Positions 30,750 to 40,057 of a stretch of DNA of 64,000 nt are shown piece by piece; the first letter of the stretch is position 1, and each line of letters opens with the position of its first letter. Location of the stretch: assembly GCF_009725165.1 (NCBI RefSeq), contig NZ_WNZW01000010.1:62001-126000 (forward strand). Direction: 5' to 3'. The translations under genes were made by a program, and so were the position numbers. Below the pieces are notes generated by a model, which made no database searches, was not told the origin of the DNA, and saw nothing but the letters and a program-made list of their open reading frames with translations. The stretch comes from Paenibacillus woosongensis (GTDB lineage: Bacteria; Bacillota; Bacilli; Paenibacillales; Paenibacillaceae).

Positions 30750-32831
30750 ATGAACAGCAATTATGATTTGGCATGGCTGCGGTACGGCGGAGCGTCCGTG
30801 GAACGTTCGGCAGCGATTCAGCTATTTGAAGGGTATTTGAGCAATATCGTGGCAGCGGGCGAAGGGTCCTCGCCGTTGTTCCGCACAGCGGTGCAAGAGT
30901 TGACGGAGGGTCTAGCCAAGCTGACAGGCAAGCAGCCTGCGGTAGAGCCGAATGCAGCCGCGGACCGCTTTGTGGCTCTAGGAACCATCGGCGGTGCCGG
31001 CAATCCTCTGCTTAACGATTCGGTGGAGGGAGCGGAGGCGGCTCGCCTAGGGGAAGAAGGGTATATCATTCGCAAGGCAGCCCGTGAAGGCAAGGATTAT
31101 ATTCTTATTGCCGGGGGATCGGATAAGGGGCTGCTTTACGGTGTATTTCATTTCCTGCGCCTGCTGCAGACGGCGGGTCAATCTCCCGATGGGCTGAATT
31201 TGGTCGAAGCGCCGAAGTATCAGCTGCGGATGGTCAACCAGTGGGATAATATGGACGGAAGCATTGAGCGCGGATATGCGGGCCAGTCGATATTTTATCA
31301 GGACAGCAAAATCGTCTCCGACCTGACTCGCGTACGGGAATATGCCAGATTGCTGGCCTCCGTTGGCATTAACGGTATCGCCATTAATAACGTGAACGTG
31401 CACGAGGTAGAAACGAAGCTGATTACGCCTGAGCTTCTGCCTGACGTTGCCCGGGTTGCTGATGTATTCCGCGAGTACGGCATTCGCCTCTATCTCAGCG
31501 TGAATTTTGCCGCGCCGATCGAGCTGGGCGGCACGTCCACGGCTGACCCGCTGGAGCCAGCGGTACAGGAATGGTGGAAGCAGCGGACAGCGGACATTTA
31601 TCGTTATGTTGCCGATTTTGGCGGATTCCTGGTCAAAGCGGATTCGGAGAACCGCCCGGGGCCATTCACCTATGGACGGGATCATGCGGACGGAGCCAAT
31701 ATGCTGGCTGAAGCGCTGGAGCCTTACGGCGGGCTCGTATTGTGGAGATGCTTCGTCTACGATTGCCATCAGGACTGGCGGGATCGCAAAACCGACCGGG
31801 CCCGCGCGGCATACGACCATTTCAAGCCGCTTGACGGCAGATTCAAGGACAATGTCATTCTGCAAATCAAGAACGGCCCGATGGACTTCCAGGTTAGAGA
31901 GCCGGTATCGCCGTTGTTCGGAGCCATGAAGCAGACAAATCAGATGCTGGAGTTTCAAATCACCCAGGAATATACGGGACAGCAAAGGCATGTATGCTAT
32001 TTGATTCCGCAGTGGAAAGAAGTGCTCGAATTCGACACCCTCTGCGAGGGAGAAGGCAGCAAGGTGAAGGATATCGTTGCCGGGCAGGTTCATCCGTATA
32101 AACATAGCGGGATTACAGCGGTATCCAGCATTGGCGATGATTATAACTGGACGGGCCATTATCTCGCCCAATCCAATCTGTATGGGTACGGCCGGCTGCT
32201 TTGGAATCCAGAGCTGAGCGCGGAGGAGATTGCTGAGGAATGGACGAGCATGACCTTTGGCGTGAACCAGGATGTGGCGAGTACGATCCTGGACATTCTG
32301 ATGGAATCCTGGCCGACCTATGAGAGCTATACGTCCCCGCTGGGCGTGGGCTGGATGGTTGTGCCGCATTATCACTACGGACCTGACGTGGACGGCTACG
32401 AATATTCCAAGTGGGGAACGTACCATTTCGCGGACCGGGACGGCATCGGTGTAGACCGGACCCTGGCTACGGGTACGGGATATTCCCACCAATATGTTGG
32501 CGCTAATGCAGCATTGTATGATAGTCTGGAATCTTGTCCGGATGAGCTGCTGCTATTTTTCCACCATGTTCCTTATACCTATGTGCTGAAATCTGGCAAG
32601 ACCGTTATTCAGCATATTTACGACACGCACTTTGCGGGAGTGGAGCAAGTGGAGAAGTGGATCGCACGCTGGGATGCTTTGGAATCCAAGCTGGATCCGC
32701 AGCGCTTCGCCCATGTGAAAGAGCGTTTGCTGGAGCAGCTTGAGAGCGCCAAGCACTGGCGGGATGTCATCAATACCTACTTCTACCGCAAATCGGGCAT
32801 CAAGGACCAGCATAATAGAGTAATTTACTAG
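30750..32831 (+). CDS. aguA: Alpha-glucuronidase, glycoside hydrolase family 67
   Basis: A 693-residue protein without signal peptide, so cytoplasmic. It opens DLAWLRY, as GH67 enzymes do. The acid/base candidate is E300 in [10 protein letters not shown]; the paired general bases are D379 (NGPMDFQ) and E407 (ITQEYTG). The spacings 79 and 107 equal those of E285, D364 and E392 in the Geobacillus stearothermophilus enzyme, as I remember it. GH67 removes 4-O-methylglucuronic acid from imported aldouronates. It follows the regulator by 15 bp (AAGAGGTGG site), so they are co-transcribed. This gene defines the likely function of the cluster. Confidence 0.95.
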   Translation: MNSNYDLAWLRYGGASVERSAAIQLFEGYLSNIVAAGEGSSPLFRTAVQELTEGLAKLTGKQPAVEPNAAADRFVALGTIGGAGNPLLNDSVEGAEAARLGEEGYIIRKAAREGKDYILIAGGSDKGLLYGVFHFLRLLQTAGQSPDGLNLVEAPKYQLRMVNQWDNMDGSIERGYAGQSIFYQDSKIVSDLTRVREYARLLASVGINGIAINNVNVHEVETKLITPELLPDVARVADVFREYGIRLYLSVNFAAPIELGGTSTADPLEPAVQEWWKQRTADIYRYVADFGGFLVKADSENRPGPFTYGRDHADGANMLAEALEPYGGLVLWRCFVYDCHQDWRDRKTDRARAAYDHFKPLDGRFKDNVILQIKNGPMDFQVREPVSPLFGAMKQTNQMLEFQITQEYTGQQRHVCYLIPQWKEVLEFDTLCEGEGSKVKDIVAGQVHPYKHSGITAVSSIGDDYNWTGHYLAQSNLYGYGRLLWNPELSAEEIAEEWTSMTFGVNQDVASTILDILMESWPTYESYTSPLGVGWMVVPHYHYGPDVDGYEYSKWGTYHFADRDGIGVDRTLATGTGYSHQYVGANAALYDSLESCPDELLLFFHHVPYTYVLKSGKTVIQHIYDTHFAGVEQVEKWIARWDALESKLDPQRFAHVKERLLEQLESAKHWRDVINTYFYRKSGIKDQHNRVIY

Positions 32832-32872
32832 TAGTTGTTTTGGCACGAGATAAGAGGAAGTGTCATCCATGG

Positions 32873-32925
32873 AGAACCCTGAACCCCAACTTCGGTTGGA
32901 ATTCGGGGTTCTTTGCGTTTTTATT
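32873..32925 (+). terminator. Terminator of the glucuronidase cluster
   Basis: A long hairpin with outer AGAACCC/GGGTTCT, inner CCAAC/GTTGG and a TTCG tetraloop, then TTTGCGTTTTT. Confidence 0.85.
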
Positions 32926-32953
32926 TTACGGTTATCGCCTCATTTCGTATGAT
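32925..32953 (+). promoter_or_regulatory. Promoter of the bactofilin-like gene
   Basis: TTTACG at 32925-32930 and TATGAT at 32948-32953 with 17 bp between. It begins right at the end of the upstream terminator and predicts a short leader that suits a start at 32976. Confidence 0.5.
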
Positions 32954-32975
32954 GGATGTAACCAAAGTGAGGTGG

Positions 32976-33710
32976 ATGAAATTGGAGGAACGGTTAGCAA
33001 AGGATATAAGAATAAATGGGATGGGCCAGGTGCCAGGCGGCAATTATGGAAAAATCAATACCGATGGCGCCGCGACAATCCAAGGGGAAGTGAGATGCGC
33101 TTCGTTTACAGCGAACGGATCATTGAAGCTGACGAATTCGATATACGCAGAGCAGTTTCGCCTAAATGGAACGGGCCGTAGTTCGGGGACGATTGCCGGA
33201 GGGAAGCTGCGTGTGGATGGAACGATGAAGCTGGATGGCGATGTGAGCTTTAGCAGCATCAACATTAACGGGATGCTGCAGGCCAGGGGCGGAGCGGTTG
33301 GTGAACAAGCACATATCGACGGCGGGATGAAGCTGGACGGGTCGGCACAATACGAAACACTGAAGGTCCATGGCCTCCTCCAGGTCTGCGGGAGACTGCG
33401 CGCAAGAGAATTGGATATCGTGATGGCCGGAGCATGCCGTGCTAGTGAAATTAGAGGCGAGCGCATCAGCGTCCGCAAAAGGCTGGGGGCTAGCCGTGTG
33501 TTAGCCTGGCTGTCGTCTTCATTAGCACCCTGCTTAACAGCCGAGCTGATTGAGGGAGATGACATTGTGCTGGAGGCCACCAAAGCGGGGGTTGTCAGGG
33601 GAAATACGATACGGATCGGTCCGGGCTGCGAGATAGACCACGTGGAGTACAGGGTACATTACGAGGCAGATCCTGGTGCGTCGGTAGGCAGGGCAGGACA
33701 GGCGCCCTAA
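32976..33710 (+). CDS. Bactofilin/polymer-forming cytoskeletal-like protein
   Basis: A 244-residue protein rich in short glycine-turn beta repeats (INGMGQVPGGNYGKINTDGAA, LRVDGTMKLDGDVSFSSININGML, AHIDGGMKLDGSAQYETLKVHGLL). This is the pattern of the right-handed beta-helix of bactofilin and CcmA-like proteins. They polymerise at the membrane or act as scaffolds. The start is uncertain: ATG 32976 fits the promoter and GAGGTGG but with short spacing; an upstream reading begins inside the terminator, and ATG 33021 is possible. The C-terminal 90 residues are less repetitive. Function inferred only. Confidence 0.65.
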   Translation: MKLEERLAKDIRINGMGQVPGGNYGKINTDGAATIQGEVRCASFTANGSLKLTNSIYAEQFRLNGTGRSSGTIAGGKLRVDGTMKLDGDVSFSSININGMLQARGGAVGEQAHIDGGMKLDGSAQYETLKVHGLLQVCGRLRARELDIVMAGACRASEIRGERISVRKRLGASRVLAWLSSSLAPCLTAELIEGDDIVLEATKAGVVRGNTIRIGPGCEIDHVEYRVHYEADPGASVGRAGQAP

Positions 33711-33779
33711 GGCGTTCCCGTCCGCTTAAACTATTTTTGCCTGACCGGAAATCATGCTGTGATATTTCGTTGATCGCCG

Positions 33780-35081
33780 TTATTCCGCTTCGATGTAGCC
33801 TTTGCGCCCGGCGGCGTATCCAAAGAGGATCGTCAGCAGGGACAGTGAGGTAATCGTTGCCAGCGGCACCGTCCAGTTGCCGCTTTGGTCGTGAATGAAG
33901 CCGAACAGGGTCGGGCCGACGGCGGCTAGCAGGTAGCCGAGGGATTGCGCCATGCCGGACAGTCCGGCCGCCTGATCTGCGGTTCGCGACCGCAGTGCGA
34001 AGAACAGGATGACAAGGCTGAAGGTGGTGCCGCAGCCAAGTCCGATAGCCATAATAAACAGCGGGGCCAAAGCCGGGGAACCGAGCCATACTCCGCCGAA
34101 GCCGAGCAGGAACAGCGCGGAAGAGCCGGCGGCTAGTCCTTTCTGGCTTTGCGTTCTTGAAGCGATGAGCGGCATCAGGAATGAGCCAGCCATACTGGCG
34201 ATTTGCATCAGAGAGAGCATCCAGCCGGCTGTTCCGGGAGCCATCCCCTGCTCCTGGAGAATTTCCGGCAGCCATGAAATGCCTATGTAGAACATGATCG
34301 ATTGAAAGCCCATAAAGATCGTTACTTGCCAGGCAATGGCCGATTTCCAGACGGCTCCCGTCTTGCGGTAGGAGCTCGCGCCTTTCGCTCTGCTCTTATC
34401 GCCGCTGCGGCGCAGCTGCGGAATCCAGGCCAATGCCGTCGCGGCCGACAGGATCACCCAGTAGACGAGAGCGCCTCTCCATCCGGCGTTCCGCGAGAGC
34501 GGGATGCTGATTCCTGAGGCGATGGCCGCCCAGCCATTCATGGATGAGGTGTACAGGCTGGTCATCAGGCCGATGCGATGGGGGAAATCGCGTTTGATCA
34601 AGCCGGGCAGCAGCACGTTGCAGACGGCAATCGCGCTGCCGATCAGTGCGGTGCCGAGAAACAGAGCCGGATTATTCGGCATGGAGCGCAGCAGGATTCC
34701 CGCGGTCATGATAATCATGCAGAAGAACATGGTGCGTTCCATACCGAACCGCCAGCCCAGCTTAGGAGCAGCAAGGGCGAAAATAGAAAAGGCGATCAGC
34801 GGCAGCGTGGTCAGCATTCCTGCTGCGGTATGACTCAGTCCCGTACCGCTCTGGATCTCGCCAATCAGCGAGCCCACACCGGTCAGAGGCGAACGCAGCG
34901 TCGCTGCCGTAAGCAGGATGGCTGCAATCAGCAGGGCCGCTGCACCAATCCGTCGTTCGGCCGGACGGTTGCCGGATTTGGGGGTTGCACCAGAGTTATA
35001 ACTGGAGTCCGGGTCGGAGGAAGAGTGTGTGTCAGCTTCACTTGCTGATAATACAGGTGCGTCGTTTTTTGTTTTTGTCAT
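33780..35081 (-). CDS. MFS transporter, CynX/NimT family
   Basis: A 433-residue membrane protein with about 12 helices. The family mark near the start is LLTAATLRSPLTGVGSLIGEI, and the central motif is LLPGLIKRDFPHRIGLMTSLY. CynX-type carriers have been linked to cyanate and 2-nitroimidazole export or import, but substrates are mostly unknown. I choose ATG 35081 (MTKTKND) because AGGAGGAG lies 10 bases upstream; a TTG at 35105 overlaps that site. The first 40 residues are a hydrophilic, Ser/Asp-rich cytoplasmic leader. Convergent with the bactofilin-like gene. Confidence 0.85.
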   Translation of the reverse strand: MTKTKNDAPVLSASEADTHSSSDPDSSYNSGATPKSGNRPAERRIGAAALLIAAILLTAATLRSPLTGVGSLIGEIQSGTGLSHTAAGMLTTLPLIAFSIFALAAPKLGWRFGMERTMFFCMIIMTAGILLRSMPNNPALFLGTALIGSAIAVCNVLLPGLIKRDFPHRIGLMTSLYTSSMNGWAAIASGISIPLSRNAGWRGALVYWVILSAATALAWIPQLRRSGDKSRAKGASSYRKTGAVWKSAIAWQVTIFMGFQSIMFYIGISWLPEILQEQGMAPGTAGWMLSLMQIASMAGSFLMPLIASRTQSQKGLAAGSSALFLLGFGGVWLGSPALAPLFIMAIGLGCGTTFSLVILFFALRSRTADQAAGLSGMAQSLGYLLAAVGPTLFGFIHDQSGNWTVPLATITSLSLLTILFGYAAGRKGYIEAE

Positions 35082-35223
35082 AGCTGTAGTACTCCTCCTG
35101 ATCAATGTTGCCGTGCTTATTAAAATTGGCTTAACCTTAACATATGAAAACTTTTACAAGCAATAGTCAAGTTAGGGAAAAAGCCTAATATATTTCCTCG
35201 TGGTAAAGTGAATCCCTTTGCGT

Positions 35224-36693
35224 TTAAAAGCTTGGCCCGTTTACGCCATCCTCCAGCAGGAGCTTTGGAGCCGTGCCGTGCGAGCCCGGCGTTGAGGGTG
35301 CCGGAGTGTTTCCCGTGTTTTCAGGTGCAATGGCGATGACGGTAGGCTGAGGCGGATAGGTATCCCGGGATAACTTGACTTTGCTTACGGGTTTGCCGGA
35401 TATTTTTTTGATCCGGTAGGATTCGACAATATAGCCAGGTTTGCCTTCGATAATCTTTTCTTCAGTTCCGGGAGCAAGGGAGGGATTGGCAACGTATTTC
35501 GTAGGGGCGGGAATCGTCCGGGTAGTGAGGGATTCGACATCATAAGTGATGTCGCCCGGCGCATCGCCGAACAGCTTAACGGTCAACTGGTCGTCTTTCA
35601 CCCGGGAATGAATGAGGAGGTGGCGCCCGGTCGTATTTTTGAAGCGGAAATTGATATATCCCCTCGCAAACGTGGCATCCAGACCTTTAGCAACGTAACT
35701 GACGGGCAGCGTGTGATTGCGTCTCTCTACGATATCCAATCCGGCCAGAATAACGGCATTGTAGAGTGTGCTGGACACTTGGCAAATGCCTCCTCCGACA
35801 CCAGGAACGAGCCTGCCGCCAAAAATGACCGGGGCCTCCCGGAAGCCGTACTTGTCCTCCGCAGTCTTAATGACCTGCTCGTAATTAAAGGTTTCCCCCG
35901 GAGCCAATACCATTCCATCGATTGTGCGTGCTGCTGCTTCAATATTATGCCGCCGACCTTCCCCGCTTCCGTGCAGACCGGTCGTGAACTCGGTGATCTT
36001 CCGCTCGATGCCCTGCTGGTGCAGGCTCTCCAGGGTCACCTTGGGCCGGAGGGTGTAGAGCGGTACTTCAAGAACAGGCAGCCCCTGCTTGGCCTGGCGG
36101 GTTCTCTCATCGGGTATGCTCTCTTGGTGCAGAGCCTTCAGACTGCGCTGCTGAATCATGGCTCCAAAAGTAATCCAATCGATCCGGCTGACGGAGCGCT
36201 CTGGCAGATAAGTGATTTTGTCGGCTTGGGAAATGAGGCGCACGGCATCGGTAGGGCTGCCGAAACGGCTCTGCTCCCACTGTGGCGTAAACAGCCTGCG
36301 CAGTTTTTTTTCGTCCAAATTTACATGCAGTTCCCAGGGCTTGGGGAAATGCCACCTGGCCTTCGCCCGTTCCCATAGAGAACCTTCAAACAATCGGTCA
36401 AGCTCGTTGTAGAAATGGGAGGCGTCATATTGCACGCCAAGCTCTTTCCATGTTGAATTGACTTTGGTTTGCTGTACCGTAACGACAACCTTCTCTTGCT
36501 CCATTTTCAGGATCATTTCCTCTACCAAAGCCACGGCTTTGTCCCGTTTCAAACTGCCGATATCCAATCCATTTATCGAGACGCCGGGCGGCACGGTATC
36601 CCGGCTGGCATATACAAATATAGCTCCAAAGACAACAGACCACAGAAGCAGAACGCAAGAAAACAAAATAGTTACAAGGTGCAATCTCTTCAT
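35224..36693 (-). CDS. VanW-family protein with G5 domain
   Basis: A 489-residue exported protein. After an N-terminal membrane segment (HLVTILFSCVLLLWSVVFGAI) comes a YoaR-type putative peptidoglycan-binding domain (FGAIFVYAS ... VPPGVSINGLDIGSLKRDKA). The VanW domain follows (GLHGSGEGRRHNIEAAARTI, APGETFNYEQV, GVGGGICQVSSTLYNA), then a G5 domain near residues 395-465. Such proteins act at the cell wall; their biochemistry is not settled. ATG 36693 is chosen over 36699 because GGAAAGGAG lies about 7 bases upstream. Not linked to a vancomycin resistance cluster here. Divergent from ftsE. Confidence 0.85.
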   Translation of the reverse strand: MKRLHLVTILFSCVLLLWSVVFGAIFVYASRDTVPPGVSINGLDIGSLKRDKAVALVEEMILKMEQEKVVVTVQQTKVNSTWKELGVQYDASHFYNELDRLFEGSLWERAKARWHFPKPWELHVNLDEKKLRRLFTPQWEQSRFGSPTDAVRLISQADKITYLPERSVSRIDWITFGAMIQQRSLKALHQESIPDERTRQAKQGLPVLEVPLYTLRPKVTLESLHQQGIERKITEFTTGLHGSGEGRRHNIEAAARTIDGMVLAPGETFNYEQVIKTAEDKYGFREAPVIFGGRLVPGVGGGICQVSSTLYNAVILAGLDIVERRNHTLPVSYVAKGLDATFARGYINFRFKNTTGRHLLIHSRVKDDQLTVKLFGDAPGDITYDVESLTTRTIPAPTKYVANPSLAPGTEEKIIEGKPGYIVESYRIKKISGKPVSKVKLSRDTYPPQPTVIAIAPENTGNTPAPSTPGSHGTAPKLLLEDGVNGPSF

Positions 36694-36786
36694 GCGCATC
36701 TCCTTTCCAATTCGAGAACATGGCAGCGTACAAACATATATATGATGAAATTCTGGAAACTTTCGGCCGTTCAGGGTACTCAAAAG

Positions 36787-36802
36787 GTAACATATTTGTT
36801 AC
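36787..36802. promoter_or_regulatory. Small palindrome between vanW-type gene and ftsE
   Basis: GTAACA, TATT and TGTTAC form a perfect 6-bp dyad at 36787-36802, in the divergent region about 95 bp from the VanW start and 115 bp from ftsE. A candidate binding site; the protein is unknown. Confidence 0.35.
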
Positions 36803-36915
36803 AATAAAAAACGGGCTGATGAAATAACTCAGCTTTTAAAGGAATTGGCTGGAAAGTGTCGAAATGAAATACAGCAGCCTACAGACTAAGGAATCAAGGT
36901 TTAGGACGTGATGAA

Positions 36916-37602
36916 TTGATAGAAATGCAGGATGTTTATAAGACCTATCCGAATGGAACTCACGCCCTTCGCGGCGTCTCGGTTCAGATAGACCGCAATG
37001 AATTCGTATATGTCGTCGGTCCCTCTGGTGCGGGGAAATCGACTTTCATGAAGCTCATATATCGCGAGGAAGTACCCACGAAAGGACAAATTTCCGTCAA
37101 CGGCTTCAATATCGGCAGGCTGAAACAGCGGAAAATCCCTTATGTCCGCCGCAATATCGGCGTGATCTTCCAGGATTTCCGGCTGCTGCCCAAGCTGACC
37201 GCTTACGAGAACGTAGCCTTTGCGCTGGAAGTCATCGAAGCGCCGAAGAAAGTCATCAAGAAGCGTGTGATGGAAGTGCTTGATCTCGTCGGACTCAAGA
37301 ACAAGGCAAACCGCGATCCGTCCCAGTTGTCGGGGGGAGAGCAGCAGCGTGTGGCCATCGCCAGGGCGATCGTCAACAATCCGTCCGTAATTATTGCGGA
37401 CGAGCCTACCGGAAATCTAGACCCGGAGACTTCATGGGGGATTATGCAGCTGCTCGATGAGATCAATTTCAGGGGTACGACGATTGTGATGGCTACCCAT
37501 AACAAAGAGATCGTGAACAGCATGCGGAAGCGGGTTATCGCTATCGAGCACGGGCAAATTGTTCGGGACGAACAGAGAGGGGAATATGGTTATGAGTTTT
37601 AA
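36916..37602 (+). CDS. ftsE: Cell division ATP-binding protein FtsE
   Basis: A 228-residue ABC ATPase. Walker A is GPSGAGKST, the signature LSGGEQQR, and Walker [13 protein letters not shown]. The start is TTG 36916, giving [14 protein letters not shown], which matches the family N-terminus; AGGA at 36903-36906 is close upstream. With FtsX it forms a membrane complex that activates cell-wall hydrolases during growth or division. Its last 11 bp overlap ftsX. Confidence 0.96.
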   Translation: MIEMQDVYKTYPNGTHALRGVSVQIDRNEFVYVVGPSGAGKSTFMKLIYREEVPTKGQISVNGFNIGRLKQRKIPYVRRNIGVIFQDFRLLPKLTAYENVAFALEVIEAPKKVIKKRVMEVLDLVGLKNKANRDPSQLSGGEQQRVAIARAIVNNPSVIIADEPTGNLDPETSWGIMQLLDEINFRGTTIVMATHNKEIVNSMRKRVIAIEHGQIVRDEQRGEYGYEF

Positions 37603-38506
37603 CACCCTCCTTCGTCACTTTCGGGAAGGTTCGAAAAATGTTTTCCGCAACGGCTGGATGTCGGTAGCTTCCGTTACGTCCATCGTTGTGTCGTTATTTA
37701 TTTTAGGTGTATTCATTTTATTAGTGCTTAACGTTAATGCGTTCGCGGATGATGCGGACAGCATGGTGCAAATCAAGACGTACCTGAATTCCAACGTCGA
37801 TGACAGCATGCGGCAGAAGCTGCATAACGATATCGCGGCGATGGAGGAAGTGAGTAAGGTAACCTTCATATCCAAGGCGGAGGGGCTTAAGGACTTCCGT
37901 GAACAGCTCGGGGAAGAGGGCAAGGACCTGCTCGAGGGATATGACGAAAATACGAATCCAATTCCGGATACGCTGCAGGTGGAGGTCGTTGAACCGACGA
38001 CGGTTCCGTTCGTCGCTTCCAAGATCGAGCAGCTCAACACGAAATATCCGGATGAACCGATATATAAAGTAAGATACGGGCAAGGAACGACGGAGAAGCT
38101 GTTCAAGATAACCCGCGCCGTTCGCAATATCGGCTTTGCCTTTGTTGCAGGCCTCGGCCTGATGGCCATGTTCCTGATTTCCAATACGATTCGCGTAACG
38201 ATATTGGCCCGTCGCCGGGAAATCGGCATCATGAAGCTGGTGGGTGCGACGAATATGTTTATTCGTTGGCCGTTCTTTGTGGAGGGTGCGCTGATCGGAC
38301 TGATTGGCTCGGTAATTACCGTCGGCGTTCTATTTTTCGGATACAACCAGCTGGCCATTTCGGTTAAAGAGGACATCACATTGGCTTTCCATCTCGTTTC
38401 GCTGGATGAGGTCGGATTCCAGATCGGGGTATTGTTGATCGGGCTGGGTCTGCTCATCGGAATATGGGGAAGCACAGTTTCTATACGCAGATTTCTTAAA
38501 GTGTAA
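37592..38506 (+). CDS. ftsX: Cell division protein FtsX
   Basis: A 304-residue membrane protein. It has an N-terminal helix (VASVTSIVVSLFILGVFILLVL), a large extracellular loop with the FtsX_ECD fold, and three C-terminal helices containing NTIRVTILARRREIGIMKLVGAT. The loop binds a partner hydrolase outside the cell. The start at ATG 37592 has AGAGAGGGGA at a good distance; the frame is open upstream but unlikely to be used. The next gene probably encodes the partner. Confidence 0.95.
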   Translation: MSFNTLLRHFREGSKNVFRNGWMSVASVTSIVVSLFILGVFILLVLNVNAFADDADSMVQIKTYLNSNVDDSMRQKLHNDIAAMEEVSKVTFISKAEGLKDFREQLGEEGKDLLEGYDENTNPIPDTLQVEVVEPTTVPFVASKIEQLNTKYPDEPIYKVRYGQGTTEKLFKITRAVRNIGFAFVAGLGLMAMFLISNTIRVTILARRREIGIMKLVGATNMFIRWPFFVEGALIGLIGSVITVGVLFFGYNQLAISVKEDITLAFHLVSLDEVGFQIGVLLIGLGLLIGIWGSTVSIRRFLKV

Positions 38507-38636
38507 TTGAATTGATAGAAAAGCAGCGTTAAGAAGAATTGGACGACTACATCCGGGAATGGCAAGGGATCGGTGCTTTTCTTAAGCCAGAAATGATGAA
38601 TGCAAGAACAAAATGAAGAAGGATGGGGAAGCGAAG

Positions 38637-39857
38637 TTGAAAAAGTGGATTTCCGTTGTAGTCGTTGTCGCTTTAGCCGTTATTATCTTCCAGCCTGACA
38701 ATGGGTATGCTAAGAGCAAAACAATAAACCAAATCGATAAAGAGCTGAAGCAGTTGCAGGAGCAGGCGAAGAAGGCCAAGCAGCAGCAGGAAAAGGCCGC
38801 CCAGCAGAAGCAGGAAGCTCAGCATTACGTTAACAAGAACAAGAATTATCTCAATGAAGTTCTTAGACAGATGGATGTCGTGAGCGCGGAGCTGGCCAAA
38901 ATCTCCTTGCAGATTCATGATACGGAAGAGAATCTCAGAGAGACAGCGGTCAAGCTGAGCGAGACGGAGACGCGGATTGAGGAGCGTTCTGGTCTGCTGG
39001 ATTCCCGCGTACGTTTGATGTATACCGACGGGGCGGTATCGTATCTCGATGTGCTGCTGTCATCAACCAGCTTCACGGATTTCCTGGAGCGGGCCGACTC
39101 GCTGCAGGCGATCGCGAATCAGGACCAGCTCTTGCTTAAGGAGCATAAGCAGGACAAGCTGCTGATTGAAGAGCAGAAGGCTCAACTGGAGCAGGATTAT
39201 GCGAAGGTCAAGCAGTTGTACGCGGATGCGGAAGCCCGCAGAAGCGAGCTGCAGCAGAAGGAAATCGAGAAGCAGCAGCTGATTGCGAAGTATCATGCCG
39301 AGATCGAGGAATCGGATGATATCAGCGAGGAGCAGGAGAAGCTTCTCGTAGAACTGGCCACGAAGCGCGCGGCTCTGGAGAAGGAGAAGAACAAGCTCAA
39401 GGCTGCGCAAGTGTATACTTATAAGAAGAGCTCCTCTTCCGGCTCCGGCGGATTTAAAGGAAACGGCGGCTCGATGGCGCTGCCGGTCAGCGGTGCGCGC
39501 TTGTCCTCCAACTATGGCACCCGGGTTCACCCCATCTCAGGACAGGTGAAGAAGCATACGGGAGTGGATCTTGCGGCTCCGCAAGGAACGGATATCCGGG
39601 CGGCTGAAGGCGGCGTGGTTATCGTTGCCGAGTGGTGGAGCGGCTATGGCAACACGGTGATCATTGATCACGGGGACAACGTCTGGACGCTGTACGGACA
39701 TATCCGCAACGGCGGCATCAAGGTCGAGAAGGGCGATAAGGTCAAGCGCGGACAGAAGATTGCCGAGGTGGGCAGCACAGGAAACTCCACAGGACCGCAT
39801 CTGCACTTTGAAGTGCGGATCAACGGGAGCCCTGTAGACCCATCCCCGTATTTGTAG
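38637..39857 (+). CDS. EnvC/LytM-like M23 endopeptidase with coiled coil
   Basis: A 406-residue exported protein. The signal peptide is KKWISVVVVVALAVIIF. A long coiled coil follows (residues about 30-260, rich in Q, E and K), then a Ser/Gly linker and an M23 peptidase domain with zinc motifs HTGVD and GPHLHFEV plus GTRVHPISG. It should cut peptidoglycan cross-bridges. The TTG start at 38637 is preferred because GGATGGGGA lies 7 bases upstream; an ATG at 38613 lacks a site. Directly after ftsEX it resembles EnvC or PcsB in role. Confidence 0.9.
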   Translation: MKKWISVVVVVALAVIIFQPDNGYAKSKTINQIDKELKQLQEQAKKAKQQQEKAAQQKQEAQHYVNKNKNYLNEVLRQMDVVSAELAKISLQIHDTEENLRETAVKLSETETRIEERSGLLDSRVRLMYTDGAVSYLDVLLSSTSFTDFLERADSLQAIANQDQLLLKEHKQDKLLIEEQKAQLEQDYAKVKQLYADAEARRSELQQKEIEKQQLIAKYHAEIEESDDISEEQEKLLVELATKRAALEKEKNKLKAAQVYTYKKSSSSGSGGFKGNGGSMALPVSGARLSSNYGTRVHPISGQVKKHTGVDLAAPQGTDIRAAEGGVVIVAEWWSGYGNTVIIDHGDNVWTLYGHIRNGGIKVEKGDKVKRGQKIAEVGSTGNSTGPHLHFEVRINGSPVDPSPYL

Positions 39858-39911
39858 CGGAATCGTTGGACATTTGTATCCAGCACTTATAAAATAGTAT
39901 TATGCGTTTAT

Positions 39912-39949
39912 AAACGGATACCGTCTATTCAGGACGAATATCCGTTTTT
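39912..39949 (+). terminator. Terminator after the ftsEX-peptidase genes
   Basis: AAACGGATA (39912-39920) pairs with TATCCGTTT (39939-39947), with an inner CGTC/GACG stem, and a T-run follows. Confidence 0.85.
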
Positions 39950-40057
39950 CCTTCTTTACTCGTTGTATATATTCCGTACAAGCTAAACATATACTATGAT
40001 GGTTATTACAGGTGGGCTTCGGGTCGGCCGGATTAAACAGAGGCGGTGATTTTACTG

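Noticed and set aside
35224-36693. Vancomycin resistance determinant
   Set aside because: The VanW domain here is joined to a G5 domain in a common wall-associated protein; no vanA/B ligase or vanRS genes are present.
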